Shown piece after piece: positions 1 through 5,409 of a stretch of DNA of 8,633 bases (its first letter is position 1; each line of letters starts with the position of its first letter). The notes beneath the pieces were generated by a model, which was given only the letters and a program-made list of their open reading frames with translations, was not told the DNA's origin and searched no databases. The stretch is from Clostridiales bacterium. Lineage in GTDB: Bacteria; Bacillota; Sulfobacillia; UBA995. The stretch spans positions 4,503 through 13,135 of the forward strand of contig DOZU01000054.1 in assembly GCA_003517845.1 (NCBI GenBank), read 5' to 3'. The translations under genes were made by a program, and so were the position numbers.

Positions 1-142
1 AGACGAGTTCGGCACCCTTCGTGAAGAAGTCAGAGAAGGCAACAATGCCCTCCACCGAAGGCTGGATAGCCTGCAGCGCTGGGTAGTCGCCGCGTTGTTC
101 GCGATGCTCCTGTCGGTGATCGGCTCGCTATTCATTCGGTGA
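1..142 (+). CDS. C-terminal end of a coiled-coil protein with a C-terminal membrane anchor (5' partial)
   Basis: Reading from base 2, an open frame of 46 codons runs to a TGA at 140-142; the start lies outside the window. The visible tail begins DEFGTLREEVREGNNALHRR, a charged heptad-like segment typical of a short coiled coil. It is followed by one hydrophobic stretch of about 20 residues (WVVAALFAMLLSVIGSLFI) and a final Arg. Many small bacterial proteins end in this coiled-coil plus single-TM arrangement, including phage holin-associated XhlA-like proteins and unnamed membrane-anchored ones. The family cannot be identified from 46 residues. The protein is probably tail-anchored in the membrane with the coiled coil in the cytoplasm. 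The frame is convincing because it is uninterrupted and ends in a clean TM plus a basic residue; the function is unknown. Confidence 0.6.
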   Translation, partial: DEFGTLREEVREGNNALHRRLDSLQRWVVAALFAMLLSVIGSLFIR

Positions 143-428
143 ACCGGTAGCCCGCCCAGCCATCTTGATTTACTCGCCGAACTCCATCGTTCCGCCCCCC
201 GAATGCGTCCGCCAGTCGCCGCCCATCATCAACACCCGCAACGGCCCCGGGTTCCGGCCCGCCCCGCCGGCGCGAAGAGGAGATCGCCGGGTAGCGAAGA
301 ACACCGTTCGCGCGAATGGATAGGGGAGGGATGCCACTTACTACGCCATGGTTAGCAGGCAAGACGCGCGATAGCCCTGCCCACCCGTAGGCGGGGGCAG
401 GTAACTTGCACGCGGAGGAGGATGTGCG
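143..428. other. Intergenic stretch with short palindromes, no gene seen
   Basis: No convincing coding frame was found on either strand; the longest minus-strand frame here is antisense to the cupin and low in complexity. There is a 10-bp perfect palindrome TTCGCGCGAA at 307-316, whose TTCGCGC can also pair with GCGCGAA at 270-276. A hairpin CTGCCC/GGGCAG (377-382 with 395-400) lies just upstream of the cupin ribosome site. The block of about 265-320 reads like a dispersed intergenic repeat, but that is an impression and would need a genome-wide search. No clear promoter was found. Confidence 0.4.
414..421 (+). promoter_or_regulatory. Ribosome binding site of the cupin gene
   Basis: GGAGGAGG lies 7 bases before the GTG at 429. 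This spacing fixes GTG 429 as the start; the ATG at 422 is in another frame. Confidence 0.7.
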
Positions 429-887
429 GTGGCCGAGTTCCAGGTCGTCAAGCTCGATGACATGCCGGGATTCTTCCATAAGCCCGACTGGTATCAACCC
501 TTGGTGTTCGGCGAGAACATCAGCATGAGCGTGAGCTACCTGCTGCCGGGCGTGAGTATCACCACCGGTTCAACGCCGGAAAGCAAGGAATTCTTGGAAC
601 GGGCGATCTACATGCTGGAAGGTCGGTTGGACATCACCCGCGACGGCAAGAAGTATGAACTGCTCCCTCGCATGGCGATGCTGATACCGCTGCAGGCTGG
701 GCCACGGGTGGAAATCAAGAATACCAGTGACCGCACGGCGAGCTTCATCCTGGTATACTCGCCCCCGCCGCATCCGGATCTCAAGATCCACTCGCTCCAG
801 CGGCTTGAACAGCTATACCGGGACGCCAATCGGCCGGTCAAGCCTGGCGCGGAGATGAAAGAGGTCATAGCCGCCAAGAAACCATAG
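429..887 (+). CDS. Small cupin-fold protein lacking the usual metal-binding histidines
   Basis: 152 residues from a GTG with a strong ribosome site. The central part (about residues 38-112) has the spacing of a single cupin beta-barrel. Motif 1 corresponds to the stretch from G41 to Y-M-L-E-G (61-65), followed by a beta-turn of the R-D-G-K-K type. Motif 2 corresponds to I-P-L-Q-A-G-P (86-92), followed by the I-K-N-T-S strand typical of cupins. The His-X-His...Glu set of motif 1 and the His of motif 2 are absent: residues 47-57 (GSTPESKEFLE) contain no His. A metal-dependent enzyme is therefore unlikely, and a ligand-binding or structural role is more probable. There is no signal peptide, so it should be cytosolic. 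It appears monocistronic: the previous gene is 286 bases upstream and a REP-like hairpin follows. The fold is fairly sure; the substrate is unknown. Confidence 0.75.
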   Translation: MAEFQVVKLDDMPGFFHKPDWYQPLVFGENISMSVSYLLPGVSITTGSTPESKEFLERAIYMLEGRLDITRDGKKYELLPRMAMLIPLQAGPRVEIKNTSDRTASFILVYSPPPHPDLKIHSLQRLEQLYRDANRPVKPGAEMKEVIAAKKP

Positions 888-942
888 TCGGACGCTTCGA
901 TGGGTACCCGGCCATGGGCACGGTCATGGTCGAGGCCACGGT

Positions 943-967
943 AGGGGCGGGTTCTGAACCTGCCCCT
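943..967. repeat. REP-like GC-rich hairpin
   Basis: AGGGGCGGGTT (943-953), loop CTG, AACCTGCCCCT (957-967) form an 11-bp stem with one G-U pair. No T-run follows, so it is a poor intrinsic terminator. Its GGGGCGGGTT...AACC.GCCCC core resembles dispersed intergenic palindromes I recall from Chloroflexota and some Bacillota. It sits 55 bases after the cupin stop and could protect that mRNA 3' end. Only one copy is in the window. Confidence 0.55.
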
Positions 968-1081
968 GACACCCGGAGAGGCGGTCTGCCCGCTTTCATG
1001 CCCCGCAGTGCCGGGAGAAAGATCGGGAACCTCTGCCAGGAGACAGCGTCTCGGACGGCTCCTCCGTTTGCTCCCCGCCGA

Positions 1082-1111
1082 TTGACATTAGCCCGCAAGG
1101 CGGTGTATCAT
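1082..1111 (+). promoter_or_regulatory. Sigma-70-type promoter of the SPFH operon
   Basis: A perfect -35 box TTGACA (1082-1087), an 18-base spacer and a -10 box TATCAT (1106-1111) lie upstream of the SPFH gene. Transcription should start near 1118, inside the first palindrome of the operator. The -10 hexamer has the same sequence as an operator half-site. Confidence 0.7.
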
Positions 1112-1115
1112 GCAA

Positions 1116-1137
1116 TGTGATATCACAATGATATCAT
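1116..1137. promoter_or_regulatory. Tandem palindromic operator, likely bound by the downstream Arc-type protein
   Basis: Two perfect palindromes abut: TGTGATATCACA (1116-1127) and ATGATATCAT (1128-1137). Both are centred on GATATC, and the centres are 11 bp apart, one helical turn. The pair covers the predicted transcription start and lies 25 bases before the SPFH start codon. Adjacent sites in helical phase are how Arc-type ribbon-helix-helix dimers bind DNA cooperatively, and such a protein is encoded by the second gene of this operon. The palindromes are seen directly; assigning the binder is inference. Confidence 0.7.
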
Positions 1138-1162
1138 AGTCAACGCCAGGCAAGGAGGACTC

Positions 1163-2197
1163 ATGGACATGTCAGAGAGAGCCGCTCGACCAAGGACCGC
1201 GCCCCAAGCTGAGGTCAAAGCACCCGCTTGGCCGGGAATGCCCGTCCTGGTGACCAACGTGGCCTTGATGATCGCCGCCCTGGTCACCGTGGTGTACGGA
1301 TCCGTCATGGCGGAAGGCGCGGCAGGCATGCTCGCTCCGGCCGGAAGGCTCAGCGCGGCCGTGGTCATGATCGGTGGTGGCCTTTTGTACCTGGCCATCA
1401 TCGGGCCCATCATCTTCCTTGGGTTGAAGGTGGTGCGGCCCAATGAAGCCCTGGTCTTGACCTTGTTCGGCAAGTACTACGGCACGCTCAAGTCCGAGGG
1501 CTTCTTCTTCGTCCATCCCTTCGTCAGTCCCGTGAACCCCTTCGGTCCGGTCGCACCTGTCGCGCGGCCCACCTCCGGTGCCTTGGCTGCCCCGGGTGCC
1601 GGTCGCCGCATGGCTATATCGCTCAAGGCGGAGACGCTGAACAACGACCAGCAGAAGGTCAACGACAAGCTCGGCAACCCGGTGATCATCGGCGTCGTAG
1701 TCATCTGGAGGGTAGTCAACACGGTCAAGGCGCTGTTCAGCGTGGAGAACTACAAGGAATTCTTGTCCATCCAGTGCGACGCCGCCCTGCGCAATATCGT
1801 CCGCGACTATCCCTACGACATCCCTCGCGATGAGGCGGAGCTGTCGCTGCGCGGCAGCAGCCAGGAGGTGGTGGACCGACTCCGCGGGGAACTCCAGGGC
1901 AAGGTCGAAATCGCAGGGCTCGAGGTCCTTGAAGCCCGCATCACCCACCTGTCCTACGCGCCCGAGATCGCCGCCGCCATGCTCCAGCGCCAACAGGCCA
2001 GGGCCATTGTGGATGCAAGACAACTGATCGTAGAAGGCGCGGTAGGCATGGTGGAGATGGCGCTGGCCAAACTGAACGAGAACGACATCGTCAAACTCGA
2101 CGAGGAGCGCAAGGCGACCATGGTGAGCAACCTCCTGGTCGTACTGTGCGGCAACCGTGACGTCCAGCCCGTCGTCAACAGCGGGACTCTGTATTGA
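1163..2197 (+). CDS. SPFH/band-7 domain membrane protein (flotillin/prohibitin superfamily)
   Basis: 344 residues. After a basic, Pro-rich N-terminus come two membrane segments (about residues 27-49 and 64-88), then a band-7/SPFH domain from about residue 90 (VRPNEALVLTLFGKYYGT) to about 290. It includes the conserved V-K-A-L-F-S-V-E-N-Y block and the C-terminal E-G-A-V-G-M-V-E-M-A-L helix. The protein ends with a region containing LDEERK and L-L-V-V-L-C-G. From memory, this whole tail is conserved in one SPFH subfamily, so the assignment is strong. SPFH proteins form oligomeric scaffolds at the inner membrane and organise lipids, proteases or transporters. AAGGAGG (1152-1158) sits 4 bases before ATG 1163 and 10 before the in-frame ATG 1169, so either could be the start. 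It is the first gene of the operon and its stop overlaps the start of the RHH gene. The partner proteins are unknown. Confidence 0.9.
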   Translation: MDMSERAARPRTAPQAEVKAPAWPGMPVLVTNVALMIAALVTVVYGSVMAEGAAGMLAPAGRLSAAVVMIGGGLLYLAIIGPIIFLGLKVVRPNEALVLTLFGKYYGTLKSEGFFFVHPFVSPVNPFGPVAPVARPTSGALAAPGAGRRMAISLKAETLNNDQQKVNDKLGNPVIIGVVVIWRVVNTVKALFSVENYKEFLSIQCDAALRNIVRDYPYDIPRDEAELSLRGSSQEVVDRLRGELQGKVEIAGLEVLEARITHLSYAPEIAAAMLQRQQARAIVDARQLIVEGAVGMVEMALAKLNENDIVKLDEERKATMVSNLLVVLCGNRDVQPVVNSGTLY

Positions 2198-2424
2198 CCA
2201 AGGGGTGGGGGCATCCCGCCGTGGCAGACCGGGAGAACGGCAAGAAGCAGCTGGTGTTGCGCCTGTCGCCCGCCTTGTGGCGCGAGTTGGCCGCATGGGC
2301 GCGGGATGATTTCCGTTCCATCAACGGGCAGATCGAATACCTGCTGACCGACTGCGTCCGCCAGCGGAGGAAGAAGGTGGACCGTGAGGGGGGACGCCGA
2401 TCCCCGGTCGGCGAGGAGGTCTGA
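2194..2424 (+). CDS. Arc-type ribbon-helix-helix DNA-binding protein, probable operon autorepressor
   Basis: 76 residues. The core shows the Arc/MetJ fold order: a beta strand (K-Q-L-V-L-R-L-S-P, about residues 18-26), helix 1 (ALWRELAAWARDD), the R-S-I-N-G-Q turn and helix 2 (I-E-Y-L-L-T-D-C-V). The turn parallels R-S-V-N-S-E of phage P22 Arc. The strand side chains Gln, Val and Arg would contact the DNA major groove as a dimer. The C-terminus is short, basic and probably disordered. Its TTG start overlaps the SPFH stop (TTGA, 2194-2197), suggesting translational coupling. The in-frame GTG at 2221 is an alternative, 9 bases after GGGGG, and would give 67 residues with the whole domain intact. 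The tandem GATATC palindromes at the operon promoter are its likely target. There is no toxin-like neighbour, so an antitoxin role is not supported. Confidence 0.8.
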   Translation: MTKGWGHPAVADRENGKKQLVLRLSPALWRELAAWARDDFRSINGQIEYLLTDCVRQRRKKVDREGGRRSPVGEEV

Positions 2425-2451
2425 GCGGCAGTCCGGTTGCGCTGCCGAGGT

Positions 2452-2481
2452 GTGGGGAAGAGAGGGGTGGGGAAGTTGATT
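2452..2481 (+). repeat. 15-bp imperfect tandem repeat at the start of the ABC ATPase gene
   Basis: GTGGGGAAG occurs at 2452-2460 and again at 2467-2475, a 15-base (five-codon) period. It supplies two in-frame GTG codons and SD-like GGGG runs just before the TTG at 2476, which is why the start of the next gene is ambiguous. Confidence 0.6.
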
Positions 2482-3201
2482 GAGCTAAACGGGCTGACCA
2501 AGACCTACAACCGGGGGCAAGTCAAAGCAGTGGACGAGTTGGCCCTGTCGGTGAGGGCGGGTGAGATTTTCGGCTTCCTCGGGCCTAACGGTGCCGGCAA
2601 GACCACCACCATCAAGATGATGGTAGGGCTGCTGCGACCCGACCGGGGGAGCATAACCATGGCCGGGTACGATCTGGCCAGCTCTCCGCTGGAAGTGAAG
2701 AGGCGCTTCAGTTATGTCCCGGACAATCCCGACATCTACCAGCGTCTGACGGGCATCGAGTATCTGAACTTCCTGGCCAACGTGTACCGAGTCAAGGCCG
2801 AGGAGCGCGAGGAGCGGATCCCGCAACTCCTCGAGTTGTTCGCCCTCACGGGGGCCGTGTCCGACCCCATCAAGAGCTACTCCCACGGCATGCGCCACAA
2901 GATCGTCCTCGTGGGGGCGCTGCTGCACGACCCGATGATCTTCGTCATGGACGAGCCCATGGTGGGTCTTGATCCCCGGTCGGCCCACCACTTCAAAGAG
3001 ATCCTGCGCGACCGATGCTCGAACGGCCGGACCGTCTTCTTTTCCACCCACATTCTGGAGGTGGCCGAGAAGCTGTGCGACCGGATCGGCATCATCCACC
3101 GAGGCAAGCTCATCGCCCTCGGCACCATGGACGAGCTGCGCGATCAGGCGCGCGATAAGGAGTCCCTGGAGAAGATCTTCCTGGAGTTGACGGAAGCATG
3201 A
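2476..3201 (+). CDS. ABC transporter ATP-binding protein, EcsA-like exporter type
   Basis: 241 residues from TTG 2476. This start was chosen because the family begins M-I-E-L.GLTK.Y and GAGGGG lies 8 bases upstream; in-frame GTG 2467, GTG 2452 or TTG 2437 would add 3-13 residues. A complete nucleotide-binding domain is present: Walker A GPNGAGKTT (36-44), Walker B M-I-F-V-M-D-E-P (154-161), a D-loop G-L-D (164-166) and the switch His in S-T-H (190-192). The Q-loop reads Y-V-P-D-N-P-D-I-Y (80-88), with Asp where Gln is usual, and the signature is Y-S-H-G-M (135-139) rather than LSGGQ. Both features are typical of EcsA-like ATPases that pair with large ABC-2 permeases, so this looks functional rather than decayed. 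Its stop overlaps the permease start (ATGA), so the two form one transporter. The gap after the RHH gene is 51 bases with no terminator, so co-transcription with SPFH is likely. Confidence 0.92.
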   Translation: MIELNGLTKTYNRGQVKAVDELALSVRAGEIFGFLGPNGAGKTTTIKMMVGLLRPDRGSITMAGYDLASSPLEVKRRFSYVPDNPDIYQRLTGIEYLNFLANVYRVKAEEREERIPQLLELFALTGAVSDPIKSYSHGMRHKIVLVGALLHDPMIFVMDEPMVGLDPRSAHHFKEILRDRCSNGRTVFFSTHILEVAEKLCDRIGIIHRGKLIALGTMDELRDQARDKESLEKIFLELTEA

Positions 3202-4871
3202 CCACCTGGGCCGTCTGGACCACCAGCCTGAAAACCCATTTCGGACTCTCGTTGGCCCGGTACTACATCCGTCGCCGGGACATCCGGTTCCTGGTGTTCG
3301 TGGGGGCGGCGCTGGCGGCGTGTGCCGGGTTGGCCCCCATGGTCTACTTGTACCAGCGCCTCCTGAACACCGCCTATGACCTGACGTTGCCGCTGGGGCA
3401 GACCCCGGTGGTCCTCACCCTGTCCATGATTGCGGCCGCGGCGGCAGTCCTGTTCCTCGGATTCGCGTACGTGATGTCCGTATTCTACTTCTCCACGGAC
3501 CTGCCCATGCTGATCGCCCTCCCCCTTGCGCCCTGGCAGGTCCTGTCCGGCAAGTTCCTGGTCGTGCTCGTCGCCGGGTACCTGACCATGGCTCCCCTGG
3601 TGCTGCCCGGTCTGCTCGTGTATGGGATCCGATCGGGAGCGGGCGGCCTTTACTGGCTGCAAGCCCTTGCCGTCTACCTCGTGGCCCCGGTGATCCCCGT
3701 CAGCCTGGCCGCCATGGCCGTCATGGTCCTGATGCGGGTGGCCAACCTCGCACGGTACAAGGATGCCGTGCGCCTGATCGGGATGATCGTGCTGGTATTG
3801 GCCATCTCCGTTTTGTCGATGCTGCTCGCCAGAATCGAAGCGCCGGGGCGCGAGGCGGAGTTCGTAGCCCGGCTCCTGCTCCCCGGAGACGGTCTCATCG
3901 TGCAAACAGGGAGGGCTTTCCCGCCGGCCGTCTGGGCTACCCGGGCCCTCACCGCCCCGGCCGGGGCGGCGCGTCTCGGGTGGCTGCTGGCGTTGGCCGG
4001 TGCGGCGCTCGGGGCGGCCGCGATGGCATTAGCCGTGGGACAGCATCTGTTCTATGGCGGGCTGATCGGCGGCGAGGAAGTGCGCGCCGGACGGGGCCTG
4101 ACGGACAGCCGGTTGGCGGCGCGGGTCCGGCGAGTCCGGGGGCCGGTATGGGCCATCGCGCTGCGCGATCTCCGGCTGCTCACGCGCGAGCCGATGTCTC
4201 TGATGAACAGCGTTGCCATGATACCCCTCGTGCCGGTGCTGATGGCCATCCCCCTCCTCGCCATTGGCGACGCCGCCCAACCCGGTCTGCAAGATCTCCT
4301 GCTCGGCAGCCCCATTGTGTCCCGGCTGGCAGGCGCCGGATACATGGCGGCCATGGCCCTGATGGCTACCGGGTCTTCCTCGGCGTTTTCCAGGGAAGGC
4401 AGGCTCTTCTGGGTGTCGCGGACGATCCCGGTGGACCCGAAGGTCCAGGTGCAGGCGAAGCTGGCTCAGGCCTATCTGATCATGCTCTCGACCCTTCCCG
4501 TGCTTGCCCTCCTCGGGTTTGGAGTCGCCCGATGGCCGGTGACGGATTTCCTCCTGGTAGCCGCGCTCGGCATGGCCGCCAGTCTGCCCCTCATAAGCCT
4601 GAGCCTGCTGCTGGACATCATGCGGCCTTACCTGACCTGGCAGAACCCGGTTGCCGCCATCAAGGAGAACCTCAATGTCCTGTTGGCCATAGCCCTGGGG
4701 GGCGGGCTGATGGCGGGACAAGGGTTTGCGGTGATGAGGCTGCTGGGCGCCGGGATGGATCTGGCCCCGGCCCTGCTGGCCGTATCCGCCGCTTCGCTGC
4801 TGGTAGGGGCCGCCATCCATGCGGTGCTGCTGCGCGCAGCACCTGTCTGCTATCAGCGGGTCGAGATCTGA
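3198..4871 (+). CDS. ABC-2-type exporter permease, about 12 transmembrane segments
   Basis: 557 residues from ATG 3198, overlapping the ATPase stop by 4 bases. About twelve hydrophobic segments fall into two halves separated by a cytoplasmic stretch (about residues 285-325). Landmarks of this large clostridial-type permease family are visible: FYFSTDLPMLIALPL followed by A-P-W-Q-V-L-S-G-K-F in the first half; F-S-R-E-G-R-L-F-W-V-S-R with P-V-D-P-K-V-Q-V-Q-A-K-L in the second; and DIMRPYLTWQNP near the C-terminus. With the ATPase it should form an exporter in the cytoplasmic membrane. The substrate is unknown: members are linked by annotation to bacteriocin resistance or lipid and peptide export, but nothing here identifies a cargo. 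It is the last gene of the operon, with a stem-loop terminator 45 bases after the stop. Confidence 0.88.
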   Translation: MTTWAVWTTSLKTHFGLSLARYYIRRRDIRFLVFVGAALAACAGLAPMVYLYQRLLNTAYDLTLPLGQTPVVLTLSMIAAAAAVLFLGFAYVMSVFYFSTDLPMLIALPLAPWQVLSGKFLVVLVAGYLTMAPLVLPGLLVYGIRSGAGGLYWLQALAVYLVAPVIPVSLAAMAVMVLMRVANLARYKDAVRLIGMIVLVLAISVLSMLLARIEAPGREAEFVARLLLPGDGLIVQTGRAFPPAVWATRALTAPAGAARLGWLLALAGAALGAAAMALAVGQHLFYGGLIGGEEVRAGRGLTDSRLAARVRRVRGPVWAIALRDLRLLTREPMSLMNSVAMIPLVPVLMAIPLLAIGDAAQPGLQDLLLGSPIVSRLAGAGYMAAMALMATGSSSAFSREGRLFWVSRTIPVDPKVQVQAKLAQAYLIMLSTLPVLALLGFGVARWPVTDFLLVAALGMAASLPLISLSLLLDIMRPYLTWQNPVAAIKENLNVLLAIALGGGLMAGQGFAVMRLLGAGMDLAPALLAVSAASLLVGAAIHAVLLRAAPVCYQRVEI

Positions 4872-4915
4872 GGTCCGGGTACCCGAATCAGATTTGCGTT
4901 GTTAGCCTGACTTCA

Positions 4916-4960
4916 CCCTCCTGCCCCAGCTGAGATGATGGCCCAAGCGGGGCAGGAGGG
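4916..4960 (+). terminator. Stem-loop terminator of the SPFH-ABC operon
   Basis: CCCTCCTGCCCC (4916-4927) pairs perfectly over 12 bp with GGGGCAGGAGGG (4949-4960) across a 21-base loop. It is followed by CTCTTTGTTG, a weak T-rich tail. The position, 45 bases after the permease stop, fits an intrinsic terminator; the long loop and imperfect T-run lower certainty. Confidence 0.7.
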
Positions 4961-5024
4961 CTCTTTGTTGGCCATTGGATGGTCTACAATAGAATGGCTA
5001 TAGATATTGATAACAAAGCATGAT

Positions 5025-5165
5025 GTGGCATTTATAACGGTCTATAGGGGGCAGTGGACCCTGGGTGAGGTTGGCCAGGGCATCCAGCAGGAGCTACAAA
5101 ACCTCGGCTGGTGGAACTCGGTGGACGCCTACCGGCGTAGTCTCACCGGAACCCTGACCGCATAG
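5025..5165 (+). CDS. Possible short ORF or gene remnant
   Basis: An open frame of 46 codons from GTG 5025 (or 52 from TTG 5007) ends at TAG 5163-5165. The predicted peptide includes V-Y-R-G-Q-W-T-L and then GEVGQGIQQELQNLG and W-W-N-S-V-D-A-Y-R-R-S-L. This composition looks more like real protein than random GC-rich translation, and codon third positions are mostly G or C after about 5040. No ribosome site precedes either start, so it may be the surviving 3' end of a decayed gene rather than an expressed small protein. I do not recognise a family. The first copy of the TATAGGGGG direct repeat lies inside its 5' part. Confidence 0.3.
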   Translation: MAFITVYRGQWTLGEVGQGIQQELQNLGWWNSVDAYRRSLTGTLTA

Positions 5166-5231
5166 GCGGAAACGCGTTCTGCGCAAGGGTTGCCGACGTT
5201 TCGTAGGGGCCCGTATAGGGGGAAGTTGAGC
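5043..5231. repeat. Imperfect 18-bp direct repeat pair, 171 bp apart
   Basis: TATAGGGGGCAGTGGACC (5043-5060) and TATAGGGGGAAGTTGAGC (5214-5231) match at 15 of 18 positions, with an identical first 9 bases. The second copy also has an inverted partner: ATAGGGGG (5215-5222) pairs with CCCCCTAT (5258-5265). The repeats enclose most of the doubtful short ORF. Confidence 0.5.
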
Positions 5232-5265
5232 TACTACAACCGTATCTGAATGGAAACCCCCCTAT
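5190..5265 (+). promoter_or_regulatory. Possible promoter and structured leader of the PRPP-synthetase-like gene
   Basis: TTGCCG (5190-5195), 18 bases, then TATAGG (5214-5219) is a passable promoter, starting RNA near 5225. The ATAGGGGG/CCCCCTAT pairing (5215-5222 with 5258-5265) overlaps it, and GTTG/CAAC (5225-5228, 5237-5240) lies in its loop. A start at 5410 would leave a leader of roughly 185 bases. No known riboswitch consensus was recognised. Confidence 0.3.
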
Positions 5266-5409
5266 TAGCGAAAACCAGGGGATTGCCCCCGGCACGATGA
5301 CGTCACCGCGGCGAATGCTCCTATCCGGAAGGGACGCGCCAATGTGAAACGAACAGGTCAGAAGAATGTGAGACGGGACACCCGGAGGACCGGAGGCAAC
5401 TCGGACTTC

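Larger units (their letters stand above)
4872..5343. other. 472-base intergenic region: terminator, possible sORF, repeats and leader
   Basis: This gap holds the operon terminator (4916-4960), a short open frame of doubtful reality (5025-5165), an 18-bp imperfect direct repeat (5043-5060 and 5214-5231) and a possible promoter and leader for the PRPP-synthetase-like gene. Bases 4975-5045 are noticeably AT-richer than the surroundings. The remainder shows nothing recognisable; an 8-bp palindrome TGACGTCA lies at 5298-5305. Confidence 0.5.

Noticed and set aside
132..497. Minus-strand frame of 121 codons over the first intergenic region
   Set aside because: It overlaps the cupin and its ribosome site, and has no domain and no convincing start signal.
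1172..2296. Long minus-strand open frame (374 codons) across the SPFH gene
   Set aside because: It is antisense to a confidently identified SPFH protein; its His/Asp/Gly-rich composition is the usual shadow of GC-rich coding DNA.
2194..2424. RHH protein as the antitoxin of a toxin-antitoxin pair
   Set aside because: The neighbours are an SPFH protein and an ABC ATPase; no small toxin frame lies beside it.
3144..4820. Long minus-strand frames opposite the ABC permease (about 3144-3905 and 4029-4820)
   Set aside because: Both are low-complexity, Gly/His/Gln-rich shadows of a permease with clear family motifs.
3980..4933. 317-codon plus-strand frame overlapping the permease in another register
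   Set aside because: It is Arg/Gly/Pro-rich with no recognisable domain and lies inside the permease coding sequence.
5298..5305. TGACGTCA palindrome as an operator
   Set aside because: It is a single 8-bp copy with only partial extension and no matching regulator in the window; this is expected by chance.
5190..5409. PRPP- or ppGpp-type (ykkC) riboswitch
   Set aside because: It would suit the gene, but I could not find the conserved ykkC sequence blocks, so no riboswitch is called.
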